Positions 7,842-15,517 of a stretch of 64,000 bases of DNA are shown here, piece by piece. The first letter of the stretch is position 1; each line of letters opens with the position of its first letter. Both the position numbers and the translations under genes were made by a program. The notes beneath the pieces were generated by a model. It was not told the DNA's origin. It searched no databases and was given only the letters and a program-made list of their open reading frames with translations. This DNA is from Halalkalibacillus sediminis. Its GTDB lineage: Bacteria; Bacillota; Bacilli; Bacillales; Alkalibacillaceae. Where the stretch lies: contig NZ_PJNH01000005.1 in the NCBI RefSeq assembly GCF_002844535.1, positions 1-64,000 on the forward strand. Reading direction: 5' to 3'.

Positions 7842-8850
7842 AGTAACGCTGTGCACCTGGGTGTAAATCGATGGACATACCATCTTGAGCCGTATCAACT
7901 GTTAATTCTGCACCACGTTCGTGGGCATTTTCAATGTCGCCTTTGTTTTCAAAAATAGCTTTTACCATTTCATAAACTTGATCTTCCGGAAGATCATCAC
8001 TTGCAATCAACATCGCCTGTACAGCTACTGTTGAACCTGTGCTATCGAAGTTGTCATAAGCATCTTCAGGTATATCTTGTCTTGAGTAGTAAGGATACTC
8101 GTTCATAAGCGCTTCGATCATGTCATCGCTAATGCTAACCAACTTGATGTCCGCACTAGCACTTAACTCCTGGATACTACCAGTTGGTGTACCAGATGTT
8201 ACGAATGCAGCGTCGATGTTACCATCCTGCAAGTTAGTGGATGCATCACCGAATCCCATGTATTCCGCACTGATGTCATCGAAAGTCATATCATGAACAC
8301 CAAAAATTTGCTCAGCGTTCGCTTCTGTACCTGAACCAACGTCACCTACAGCCACACGCTTACCTTTTAAATCTTCAATACTTTCAATACCACTGTCTGC
8401 CATCGCAACGATTTGGATCGTTTCTGGATAGATGGTGAAAACCCCACTATATCCATCTTTAACTTCTTCAAACATCATAGATCCTTCATGTGCATAAAAA
8501 GCTGTGTCGTTCTGAACCAATGCTAGTTGTGCTTCTCCACCAGAAACTTCGTTGATATTTACAACTGAAGCACCACTTGAGATACCATTTGCTGTAACGC
8601 CATCAACATTTTCAGAAATTACATCAGCCATCGCAACACCTAATGGGAAGTAAGTACCAGCTTCACCACCAGTTAACATGGTAACGTTTTCAATCCAGTC
8701 ACCACTTGCTTCTTCCCCATCACCTGAACCTTCTTCTGATGTACCTTCTTCGTCAGACCCTTCTTCTTCGTCTGCGTCATCCCCACCACAAGCTGCTAGG
8801 AATAAACCAAGCGTTAAGAAAAGAACCAATAACAAACTAAATTTTTTCAT
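7828..8850 (-). CDS. TAXI family TRAP transporter solute-binding lipoprotein
   Basis: Extracellular substrate-binding lipoprotein that captures ligand for the fused TRAP permease downstream. The signal peptide ends in lipobox LAAC (Cys21), followed by a very acidic Asp/Glu/Ser/Gly linker (about 22-50). The mature TAXI domain begins at about residue 60 with TGGEAGTYFPLG, then GKRVAVGDVGSGTEANA and VTSGTPTGSIQ. The frame opens 20 codons earlier at 8910, but the ATG at 8850 starts the signal peptide and has GGGGG 10 nt upstream. It is first in a three-gene operon. The acidic linker would suit a salt-adapted organism but is also common in lipoprotein tethers. Confidence 0.93.
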   Translation of the reverse strand: MKKFSLLLVLFLTLGLFLAACGGDDADEEEGSDEEGTSEEGSGDGEEASGDWIENVTMLTGGEAGTYFPLGVAMADVISENVDGVTANGISSGASVVNINEVSGGEAQLALVQNDTAFYAHEGSMMFEEVKDGYSGVFTIYPETIQIVAMADSGIESIEDLKGKRVAVGDVGSGTEANAEQIFGVHDMTFDDISAEYMGFGDASTNLQDGNIDAAFVTSGTPTGSIQELSASADIKLVSISDDMIEALMNEYPYYSRQDIPEDAYDNFDSTGSTVAVQAMLIASDDLPEDQVYEMVKAIFENKGDIENAHERGAELTVDTAQDGMSIDLHPGAQRYYDEQ

Positions 8851-8999
8851 ATCAAAAATACCCCCTAAAATCTTATTAAAATTCTTATGTTTACTAATAA
8901 TACCACACACTTTATAAAAATGTAATTAGAAAACTCTAACATAAAATATTAAATTGAAATATTTGTAACTTATCAAGTGGGCGATTGCTATTTATTCAC

Positions 9000-9027
9000 A
9001 AAAATACTCACCCAACAATTGGATGAG
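9000..9027 (-). terminator. terminator of the cypC locus
   Basis: On the minus strand CTCATCCAA (9027-9019) pairs with TTGGGTGAG (9015-9007), one G-T pair included, around a 3-nt loop, followed by TATTTTTG. It lies just after the P450 stop. Confidence 0.7.
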
Positions 9028-9036
9028 CTTTTAGTT

Positions 9037-10298
9037 TCAACGTATTAATCGAACGCTTTTTAACACGACTTTACTTTCTGGAAGGCTTGGAATGTCGTTC
9101 ATGCTATAGCTAATATTTTGATCCGGGAACTCGAACGTAATTTTATTCACGAAAATATGCACCGTTTCCTTCAATATTTCAATGGTAATCCATTCCCCTG
9201 CACAACGATGCCCGACACCGAACTCCCCACCCCCCTGTGGAATGAAGTTGAATGGGTTCCCATTCCATTCTGCAAAACGTTCCGGGACGAATTGATCTGG
9301 TGATTCCCAAATGGCTGGGTCGTGGTTCGTTCCATATAGATCCAATAGCGTAAGAGTGTTTTCTTTAAATTCATAACCATTCCAAGTAAAATCCTTTTTT
9401 ACCCTCGCAGCTGTCGAAGGGAAGAAAGGGTAATAGCGACGCACTTCTTGGATAAAATTCTGTAATTTATTTTCATCAGAAGAACGAAGCTTTTCTTTTT
9501 CCTCTGGGAATTGTTGAAGCGCGAGCACTGTAAAATCAATATATACAGAAACCGCTACGATCGGCCGTAATAGATTCAGCAATTCTACTGCCACTACATG
9601 CTTATCCAATAGATCTCCATTCAAATCACGATGCCAAGCAAATTGGTAAAGCGCACGATCTTTTGGAACGTCGACCGTACCAGCTCTTACTTTTTCGACT
9701 AAACCTTCTATCCAATCTTCAGCCTTTGATCGTGACCTTCTCGCCTTCCAGTGTTTCGGGCCCACACTCGAAGCTTTTTCAAACAAATCACTAAGTTCTT
9801 CTGTCCATTGTTCTATCTCGTCTTCTTTTATTGGCACACCCGTCCACTTTACCGCAACTCGAGAGAGTACCATTTTAGCTTCATCATAGACGTTCATTCT
9901 TCTTGGTGTTCACATTTTGTTATTGCAGTGTTCCACTCTTGGTGAACCAAACTTCTAATCTCTTGAAGTGTATCTTGCGTCATCATGGACATGAACATCT
10001 GTTTCCTGCGATGATGGTCTTCTCCGTCAAGACCTTGGACACCACCCTCTCCGAAAAGAGTTTTCTTGATACGATTCGGAGCAGCCTCAACTCTTGAGAA
10101 CTTGTCATTGTCATAAAACAACTTTGCCTCTTCTTCACCCACAAGACAGATCGCCTTCTCACCAAGAAGCCTCGTTTCAAATACTCGAGAATCAAACTTA
10201 TCCTTCCGATTCAAAATAAAATAGTATCCTTCTTTCAATAAACCCAGTGTATGATCCAAACCTTGATCCTTCGGCATATGTTTTTGCTGTTCACTCAT
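9037..10298 (-). pseudogene. cypC: CYP152-type cytochrome P450 (fatty acid peroxygenase), split by a frameshift
   Basis: Homologue of B. subtilis CypC (YbdT, P450BSbeta), which hydroxylates long-chain fatty acids at the alpha or beta carbon using hydrogen peroxide. Two frames cover the family end to end: 9894-10298 encodes the N-terminal third and 9037-9897 the rest. They meet at AATGA, where the first stops with TGA and the second starts with ATG. By my recalled alignment with CypC exactly one nucleotide is missing there. The heme loop GVGHRCAGE with its Cys and the substrate-salt-bridge Arg (LLRPIVA) are both intact in the second part. This may be a recent pseudogene, a sequencing error, or a translationally coupled split protein. 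A GGGGGTGG ribosome site precedes the first ATG. Confidence 0.8.
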
Positions 10299-10574
10299 TT
10301 GTCCACCCCCAAATTGGATGTTTTCTATTATGTTACCCCGGAAGGTAAAAGGCTAAAAGTAATCTTAATTCAGCTTTGTTCACTGATCGAGTTGATTTAG
10401 ACCCCCTGTATTGTTATTATTTTACAAACGGATTAAACTTTTATCTAAATAAAATAAGATTATCTTGGAAATGGTGGTTTCATAATTTGAAAGAGAATAT
10501 ATTGCTTAAGAAGAATTGAGTACACGAGATTGAGCCACCCGTCTTGAGGTTCAAAAAATAACGGAGGTTACATC

Positions 10575-10814
10575 ATGCCAAAAAATGAAGAGGATGGAGC
10601 TTTTTCTGATGTTCTATATCGAGATCTAACTAATCGAGGAAAATTTAAGCGTTTACTATGGATGGACCTTTTTATTGTAGGATATATAGTATATATTCTA
10701 TTGCATGAGGACATTTCGAACCTTATAAAAGGATTGTTTATTTCCCTTTTTATACTGCTTGGTGTGATATCTACTGTGCACGCATGGTTGAGAATGAAAA
10801 AGGATCCTAAATAG
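10575..10814 (+). CDS. small two-helix membrane protein, unknown function
   Basis: A 79-aa protein with a charged N-terminus (about 1-27) and two predicted membrane helices (about 29-44 and 48-70), ending in a basic MKKDPK tail. I do not recognise the family. A strong ribosome site (CGGAGG) sits before the ATG. Divergent from cypC, separated by a 276-bp AT-rich region in which I see no feature I would call. It is followed after 40 bp by another small membrane protein on the same strand, so the two may form an operon. Confidence 0.65.
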   Translation: MPKNEEDGAFSDVLYRDLTNRGKFKRLLWMDLFIVGYIVYILLHEDISNLIKGLFISLFILLGVISTVHAWLRMKKDPK

Positions 10815-10854
10815 GTAATTTAACCATTGTTAGTGAATATTCGATCGGGGGAAA

Positions 10855-11217
10855 ATGATGAAAGCACTTCATTATAAAATCGTTATCACTTTTTTATTAC
10901 TTACAATAATTCTTGGTGTAGCATATTATGAACTTTTATATAAACCGAAAGATACAATCGAGTTGTACCAATCTGTTAATTTTTCAGACCCTCAAGGACT
11001 TGAGGAGTTGTTTCTGGACGATTACCACAGCTCAGAGAAACAAGAACTATTAGAAGAAATTATAGACAAAAACAGCACCCCATGGAAACTACGTCAATTC
11101 TCACTTTTTCAATACGGTGACGATGCATTTATAATTGAAACGAGCCCAGGAACTCATAAGCTCAAAATAATAGATGTTCGAAAAATACCAAATGAATCAT
11201 TACACCCGTTTAATTAA
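10855..11217 (+). CDS. small membrane-anchored protein, unknown function
   Basis: A 120-aa protein with an N-terminal signal anchor (about residues 8-27, IVITFLLLTIILGVAYY) and an acidic extracytoplasmic domain of about 90 residues. The layout of short helix, then FSLFQYGDDAFIIETSPG, recalls small secreted proteins common in Bacillaceae accessory regions, but I cannot assign a family. A GGGGG ribosome site precedes ATGATG; either ATG may serve. Probably cotranscribed with the gene upstream. Confidence 0.6.
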   Translation: MMKALHYKIVITFLLLTIILGVAYYELLYKPKDTIELYQSVNFSDPQGLEELFLDDYHSSEKQELLEEIIDKNSTPWKLRQFSLFQYGDDAFIIETSPGTHKLKIIDVRKIPNESLHPFN

Positions 11218-11324
11218 TTCCAACCTTTCTTGAACACAGTTCGTAGGAATTGGGGGATATCCATCTTGTATAGCGCCCCCTGCCTACAAAAGAATCATGA
11301 GTTTAAAAAATTCTCGTTGGTTTA

Positions 11325-11783
11325 CTATTTCTGATTAAGATCAATGATAAGTTCTTCTAGTAAATTTAATGCATTAATCGCGTCTTCTAAATATCCTCTC
11401 TCTTCACTGAAGTAATCAAAACTAGCCACTAAATTATTGATTGTATCCCTCTTGCTCCTTATCTCTATTAATAATTCATTAAGATTCTCTTCACTTATGC
11501 TGTCTGAATCCTTATTGGTAATTTCGCGATCAACAGAATCATTTAATCGGGTTATGGTCACTTCAACATGCTCGATTGATTTTGGGTCAGTCGAATTTTC
11601 CAAATCAACTTCATGTGGCTCGATCAGCTCACTAACTTTATTTATGTATTGTTCAATTTTTTCTTCGCCAAGAGTACTAGATTCATCAATATCATCACTA
11701 AAAATAGATTGAGGGTTAAACCACACTATGCCTATAATCATTGCTAAAACAACCCCAACTACTCCGAAAACTAATTTTGACAT
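11325..11783 (-). CDS. membrane-anchored or secreted acidic helical protein, unknown function
   Basis: A 152-aa protein beginning with a signal anchor (about residues 4-21, LVFGVVGVVLAMIIGIVWF) and continuing as an acidic, largely helical, possibly coiled-coil domain rich in Glu, Asp, Ser and Asn. There is no lipobox. The family is not recognised. The ribosome site GGGAGTG lies upstream of the ATG. It converges with the small plus-strand gene to its left and is preceded by a long noncoding stretch, so it is probably monocistronic. Confidence 0.6.
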   Translation of the reverse strand: MSKLVFGVVGVVLAMIIGIVWFNPQSIFSDDIDESSTLGEEKIEQYINKVSELIEPHEVDLENSTDPKSIEHVEVTITRLNDSVDREITNKDSDSISEENLNELLIEIRSKRDTINNLVASFDYFSEERGYLEDAINALNLLEELIIDLNQK

Positions 11784-11880
11784 CTTATAATCACTCCCTT
11801 TTTAAATCGAAAGTCTTATTATTGTAATTTTAACATATTTTTCTAGTGTTTCACGTTGGTTATCATAGAAAGGATATAAG

Positions 11881-11912
11881 AAAAAGCCAATTACATCACA
11901 GTAATTGGCTTT
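11881..11912 (-). terminator. leftward terminator
   Basis: A 12-bp stem, AAAGCCAATTAC (11883-11894) and GTAATTGGCTTT (11901-11912) with a 6-nt loop; the minus strand continues with T after the stem. It stands between decayed sequence and the 152-aa gene, insulating the latter from read-through. Confidence 0.65.
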
Positions 11913-12067
11913 CTAACTCTAGAGAATATCAATTCTCGCTACTAATGCAAGTAGTACCTGCAATAACACCTGAGCGTTTGCAGCGACATCCAGTAAATTT
12001 ATATCACTTATTATGATTCTTCCTCACAATATCAGGTAGCTCTAATAGTTATTAAGACAATTGCCAT

Positions 12068-12116
12068 CCTAGGAAAAAAGCAGAATGTTCAAAGTAAAAA
12101 CATTCTGCTTTCTAGG
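12068..12116 (-). terminator. leftward terminator, probably of the MFS gene
   Basis: AAAGCAGAATGTT (12077-12089) pairs with AACATTCTGCTTT (12099-12111); an outer CCTAG/CTAGG pair extends it. On the minus strand a run of six T follows the inner stem. It lies about 200 bp after the MFS stop with no gene between. Confidence 0.7.
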
Positions 12117-12309
12117 AATTCCATTCACCGAATAATTGAGTAAGTTTTCCCTAGGGTTGTACATTAATTTGAGGGAAGGGCAGAGTCCCGTGTATAAAGG
12201 AGGGTGCTGATCCAGTGCTGGATTCTGACAATGTGGCACAACAACTTTAAAACAAATCAGAGTAATTACTACACTCAATTTTTGTTCAGAGAATGTAGGG
12301 CATCATCTT

Positions 12310-13506
12310 TTAAGGTTTAATAAACTTAAGGACAAACAAGGTTAATATAACTCCTAAAACTCCTCCTGTGATATAACTTACATTAAGATACTCCTTCATA
12401 AGTAATGACATGATTGGAGGCCCTGCGGCAACCCCAATGAACCGAGAGGAGCTGTAAAACGAAGTAATTGTCCCTCTCTCTTCTTTTTCAATCCCTTCGG
12501 TAATCATTGCATCTAAAGTGGGTAGCATCGCCCCTATTGCAGCCCCAAGTATACTTGTTACTAACAGCAATAGTGCAATATTATCACTGGCATATCCTAC
12601 AAAAACCACACCGAACGATGCTGTAATTAAACCAACGACAATGACTTTCTTCATTGTTGCTGTATCCCCTTTGATTTTTTTGCCTGTTATGAAAGATGCT
12701 ACACACAAATTAAAAAGTGGGATAGCAAGCACAAAACCCTTTTTAACTCCATAAATATCATGAGTTTTCTCTAATATGTCAGACATAAAAAATAAAACAG
12801 CAAACAGGATTAACATCGTATAGGCCCCCAGTAGAAAAACTGGGTACAGCCACTTCCCCTCTTTTTTTAAAATTTCCTTCGTCTTTTTAATGAACTGCTT
12901 TAAAGGCTTCGAGTTCTGTTCACTATCCTTAGGAACTTTAATAAAGAAGAAAACAAGTACAATAGAGATCAAACTAAAAAAAGAGATAGAAAAGAAAGGT
13001 AAGAACCATAAAAAAGCAGCGAATAACGCTCCCAGAATAGGACTCAGCACTTTTCCGAACGTATTGGAGGTTTCAATGATACCAAGACACGAGCTTGTCT
13101 TCTCATCATTATTTTTATACAAGTCACCGACAAGGGGCAAAATTATCGGAGTAGCTCCCGCAGCACCCACTCCTTGGAAGATTCTGCCGATGATAATCCA
13201 CAGAAAAGGGTCGTCTATTTTCCAGGAAGCAAATCCAGCAATGATTCCCCCAATAAAAGCAAGAATTAAGCTGGGTAGAATAACGATTTTCCTACCGAAC
13301 CGATCTGAAAGATACCCCGCAATTGGAATTAAGAGAATAGCCGCCAACGAATAACTGGTAATGATTGTGCTCGATTGGAACGATGTAATTCCTACTTTTT
13401 TCTCGAAAATCGGTAATACTGGAATTAACATAGAATTCCCCAACGTCATGACGAGTGGGATAGAAGCCATGCTGATTAAACACCAACGGCTGACTTTATT
13501 CTCCAT
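12310..13506 (-). CDS. MFS transporter, drug/metabolite efflux type (DHA1-like)
   Basis: A 398-aa major facilitator with about twelve hydrophobic segments, probably a proton-driven exporter in the cytoplasmic membrane. The motif between helices 2 and 3, GYLSDRFGRK (residues 64-73), is canonical motif A. GRIFQGVGAAGATPI is motif B-like, and SPILGALFAAFLW in helix 5 stands where the antiporter motif C of drug/proton antiporters lies. Together they favour an efflux pump of the multidrug/tetracycline type over an importer, but the substrate cannot be inferred. It has no regulator gene beside it. Its upstream edge abuts the duplicated rpsI fragment, so it was probably the original downstream neighbour of rpsI or arrived with the island. 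Confidence 0.88.
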   Translation of the reverse strand: MENKVSRWCLISMASIPLVMTLGNSMLIPVLPIFEKKVGITSFQSSTIITSYSLAAILLIPIAGYLSDRFGRKIVILPSLILAFIGGIIAGFASWKIDDPFLWIIIGRIFQGVGAAGATPIILPLVGDLYKNNDEKTSSCLGIIETSNTFGKVLSPILGALFAAFLWFLPFFSISFFSLISIVLVFFFIKVPKDSEQNSKPLKQFIKKTKEILKKEGKWLYPVFLLGAYTMLILFAVLFFMSDILEKTHDIYGVKKGFVLAIPLFNLCVASFITGKKIKGDTATMKKVIVVGLITASFGVVFVGYASDNIALLLLVTSILGAAIGAMLPTLDAMITEGIEKEERGTITSFYSSSRFIGVAAGPPIMSLLMKEYLNVSYITGGVLGVILTLFVLKFIKP

Positions 13507-13596
13507 TCTTTACACCTCTTTTTGTAGTTAACGCTTTTAGAGTGTCCAAGATGGGAAGACATCATTAAAAAAAGCAAAAACATTTTATTCTTATTT

Positions 13597-13741
13597 GTTA
13601 GTCATTCTCACAAAACACAAAAAACCTCTCTTCCATATAAAAATGAAAGAGAGGTTTGATTTGTTTGTATAAGCAAAACTTAACGTTTTGAGAACTGTGG
13701 TGCACGACGAGCGCCTTTAAGACCGTATTTCTTAAGTTCTT
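13597..13741 (-). repeat. duplicated rpsI 3' end with terminator (attL/attR-like, left copy)
   Basis: A copy of the last codons of rpsI plus its terminator, in the same orientation as the real gene. Positions 13662-13734 are identical over 73 bp to 15583-15655, and the wider 145-bp block matches 15518-15662 with a handful of changes. In frame it still reads [17 protein letters not shown] and stop, but similarity ends abruptly at about 13741, so it is not a gene. The terminator hairpin (13622-13632 with 13647-13657) is kept. Confidence 0.9.
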
Positions 13742-14101
13742 ACGGATTCCCAAATTAGCGAAGTGATTTCAAACTACACAAAGCCTTTTAATACAAGTTT
13801 TTATCGCTTTCTAATTTCGTGTTGGAAAAGGGTATTCAAAGGGTTATCATTTTTCCAACAAAGAGACTAAATCATATCCTTCTCTCAACAATAAAGTGCA
13901 TCAATATGAGGCATAGTGAGGCGAATCGATTCGAAGCACAGTGCCTCATATTGGTGCAGTATCTATCCTAGCATTCTAAACATTCAGTAGATAATGAATA
14001 GATTATAATTGTTGCCTTGGAATACCATAATAGCGGTCAGGTGCTTTTCCAGGTTTTGAGACAGTCTAACGCCCTCCATAATAAGTTCTAATAAATAATT
14101 A
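13742..14101. other. noncoding interior of the element remnant
   Basis: There is no gene with a start codon here. The stretch holds the 62-bp palindrome (13897-13958) and a 9-bp inverted repeat GTTGGAAAA/TTTTCCAAC (13821-13829 and 13851-13859). On the minus strand at about 13998-14060 a short frame reads SKPGKAPDRYYGIPRQQL and stop. It could be the tail of a deleted gene but has an upstream stop. Confidence 0.5.
13897..13958. repeat. 62-bp near-perfect palindrome
   Basis: Two 31-bp arms meet at ATCGAT (13925-13930). Outer arms TGCATCAATATGAGGCA and TGCCTCATATTGGTGCA differ at one pair, and a few more mismatches occur near GTGAGG/GAAGCAC. There is no T-run after it, so it is not a typical terminator. 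It lies within the element remnant and could be a protein-binding, origin-of-transfer or replication signal; nothing in the window decides. Confidence 0.8.
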
Positions 14102-15058
14102 TTAGATTCTGTAAGATATAATCATTTCATTCGCTCCTAATTTATACGCCTGATATGTTCCTTCGCTGTGTACTTCTGAATCATCTTCTAAGGCATCATC
14201 TACAAGAGCGTTAATGGTGCTTGCATTTGCACCTAAAGCGCTTGCTGCTTTTACTCCCGCTTGTATATCGGCTGAGTGCAGTGAACCCAAATGTAAACCT
14301 CCGTGGTTCACACTAGCGATATAAGCTCCACCTTTAAATATTTGTACTGAACTTTCACCGCTTATAGCTTCATATCCACTCGGTAAAGCATTCTGAACCG
14401 TCTGTACTGTTTTTGATTTTTTTGGTTCTTCCTTTGGTTCTTCTTTTGGTTCCTCTTGTGTTTTTTCTTCCTTCGATTCCTCTTTTGGTTCCTCTTGTGT
14501 TTTTTCTTCCTTCGATTCCTCTTTTGGTTCATCTTTCTTTTTCTTGCTTCCAGAAGACGTGTTCGTTTGATCAGAAGTGTTGGTTGTATCATTTGACTCG
14601 TTGCTAGAGTTTTTAGACGACGTGTTTGAAGAATTCGTTGATTGCTCCTCCTTTGTGCTTGTTGAGCTATCACGAGAAGAATCGGAATCATTCTTCGCTA
14701 CTACACTTTGAGTATCATTCTCTTGGTCATTATCTCCTGACTGGCGACCTTCTTGTTCTTTGTTTTCTTCTTCGGTTTCCTCTTGTTCCTCTTCATCAGA
14801 ATCGTTATCTTCCTCAGACTGCTCAATAAGTTTCTCCCCATGATATTGAGGTGCTTCTAATAATTCACTATCGAATGTGCGATATGTAGTAACCTTATCT
14901 TCCTGTTGCTTGTCTTGGTAATCATCATCAAAAGAATTAGCTTTACTTTCTTCTCCTTTCTGATATTTACTGACTTTTTCGTCCATTGCAATCAAAGAGG
15001 TTATAGCGACTATTAACAACGTTGCTAATCCTCCAACTAGTAAAACTCTTTTATACAT
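14102..15058 (-). CDS. membrane-anchored low-complexity surface protein (element cargo)
   Basis: A 318-aa protein. An N-terminal signal anchor (about residues 4-23) is followed by a long acidic and Ser/Asn/Thr-rich disordered region (about 30-215), which includes two perfect copies of a 13-residue Glu/Lys/Pro repeat (177-202). The C-terminal part (about 218-318) looks folded: LPSGYEAISGES, a Gly/His/Ala-rich stretch NHGGLHLGSLHSADIQAG, and an AASALGANASTINALVDDALEDD helix. There is no LPXTG signal and no family I recognise. It stands alone inside the element remnant and is probably cargo or the last survivor of it. Composition is strongly unlike neighbouring genes. Confidence 0.7.
   Translation of the reverse strand: MYKRVLLVGGLATLLIVAITSLIAMDEKVSKYQKGEESKANSFDDDYQDKQQEDKVTTYRTFDSELLEAPQYHGEKLIEQSEEDNDSDEEEQEETEEENKEQEGRQSGDNDQENDTQSVVAKNDSDSSRDSSTSTKEEQSTNSSNTSSKNSSNESNDTTNTSDQTNTSSGSKKKKDEPKEESKEEKTQEEPKEESKEEKTQEEPKEEPKEEPKKSKTVQTVQNALPSGYEAISGESSVQIFKGGAYIASVNHGGLHLGSLHSADIQAGVKAASALGANASTINALVDDALEDDSEVHSEGTYQAYKLGANEMIISYRI
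14453..14530 (-). repeat. 39-bp coding tandem repeat, two copies
   Basis: Two adjacent 39-bp units encode EPKEESKEEKTQE twice (residues 177-189 and 190-202), followed by shortened EPKE units. Such repeats expand and contract by slippage, so copy number may vary between strains. Confidence 0.85.
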
Positions 15059-15218
15059 GTTTATACCTTCCTTTACAAACTTTTCTATTTATTTCTCTAA
15101 CCTTCATTTCGGCAATAAAAAAAGAGTCTTTAGAAGTTTGTTAATAATCTTTTATAGATTATTCCAACCCAAAAACTCTCCCTAAAATCATTATCTTATT
15201 TTAAACAATCGAACTATC

Positions 15219-15386
15219 TTATTTTTTTAGCACACTTAGAATATTTTCATATATTTCAAAGGGGAGATGTTTATCCCCACCCTCGGCCCGACTAATTGTG
15301 TTTTCTGTAAAATCAAACCCTTTTTATTAGCTTGATCAATTAGCTCAGAGGTTGTTAATTTTAACTCACTCCGAATTTTAATTGAG
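15219..15386 (-). pseudogene. HTH (XRE-like) regulator remnant, truncated and frameshifted
   Basis: Minus-strand reading gives IKIRSELKLTTSELIDQ and then, after a one-base shift at about 15325-15333, FDFTENTISRAEGGDKHLPF and a C-terminal NILSVLKK with stop at 15219. The pattern of a turn followed by NTISRAEGG resembles the recognition helix of Cro/C1-type regulators found beside integrases. The N-terminus is missing: the frame runs directly into the oppositely oriented recombinase stub at about 15386, so a deletion joined them. Confidence 0.55.
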
Positions 15387-15479
15387 GATATTCAAACAAC
15401 GTATAACATTTATACTCATGTTTCAAAAAAGAAAAAAGATGAGGTTGCTAAAAACTTCGCCAAATATATATCTAATTAA
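15387..15479 (+). pseudogene. tyrosine recombinase (integrase) C-terminal remnant
   Basis: The last 30 codons of a phage/ICE-type integrase: DIQTTYNIYTHVSKKKKDEV followed by AKNFAKYISN and stop. The pattern S/D-I-x-T-T-x-x-I-Y-T-H-V is the catalytic-tyrosine region of this family; the Tyr in NIYTHV is the expected nucleophile. Everything upstream (the R-H-R box parts) is absent. It ends 39 bp before the right rpsI-derived repeat, the usual place for an integrase next to its att site. Confidence 0.75.
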
Positions 15480-15517
15480 CGACTAAATTATTTTTTGTGA
15501 GTCAATGTGAGTCATTT

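Larger units (their letters stand above)
11784..12309. other. long noncoding interval with two leftward terminators
   Basis: The 526 bp between the acidic secreted protein and the MFS gene hold two terminator hairpins (11881-11912 and 12068-12116). No open frame has a credible start and ribosome site. A short cysteine-containing frame between 11933 and 12004 on the minus strand has no start codon. The interval looks like decayed sequence in a region of gene turnover. Confidence 0.5.

Noticed and set aside
10299-10574. Search for a clear cypC promoter or PadR/TetR-type operator in the divergent region.
   Set aside because: Several AT-rich near-matches, none with both hexamers and good spacing; nothing worth calling.
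11933-12004. Minus-strand cysteine-containing frame reading KFTGCRCKRSGVIAGTTC and ending SSEN, next to an exporter; considered as a bacteriocin-like peptide.
   Set aside because: An in-frame stop lies just upstream and there is no start codon, leader peptide or ribosome site; no modification enzyme is nearby.
12069-12278. 69-codon minus-strand frame between the MFS gene and its terminator.
   Set aside because: It runs through the terminator hairpin, lacks a ribosome site and resembles nothing known to me.
13622-13735. Possible second rpsI gene or paralogue in the left duplicated block.
   Set aside because: Only the last 20 or so codons match, similarity stops abruptly at about 13741, and no start or upstream coding sequence exists.
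14362-14691. 109-codon minus-strand frame rich in Lys/Arg/Gln inside the surface protein gene.
   Set aside because: It is a frame-shifted shadow of the low-complexity repeat region; its repeats mirror the EPKEE coding repeats.
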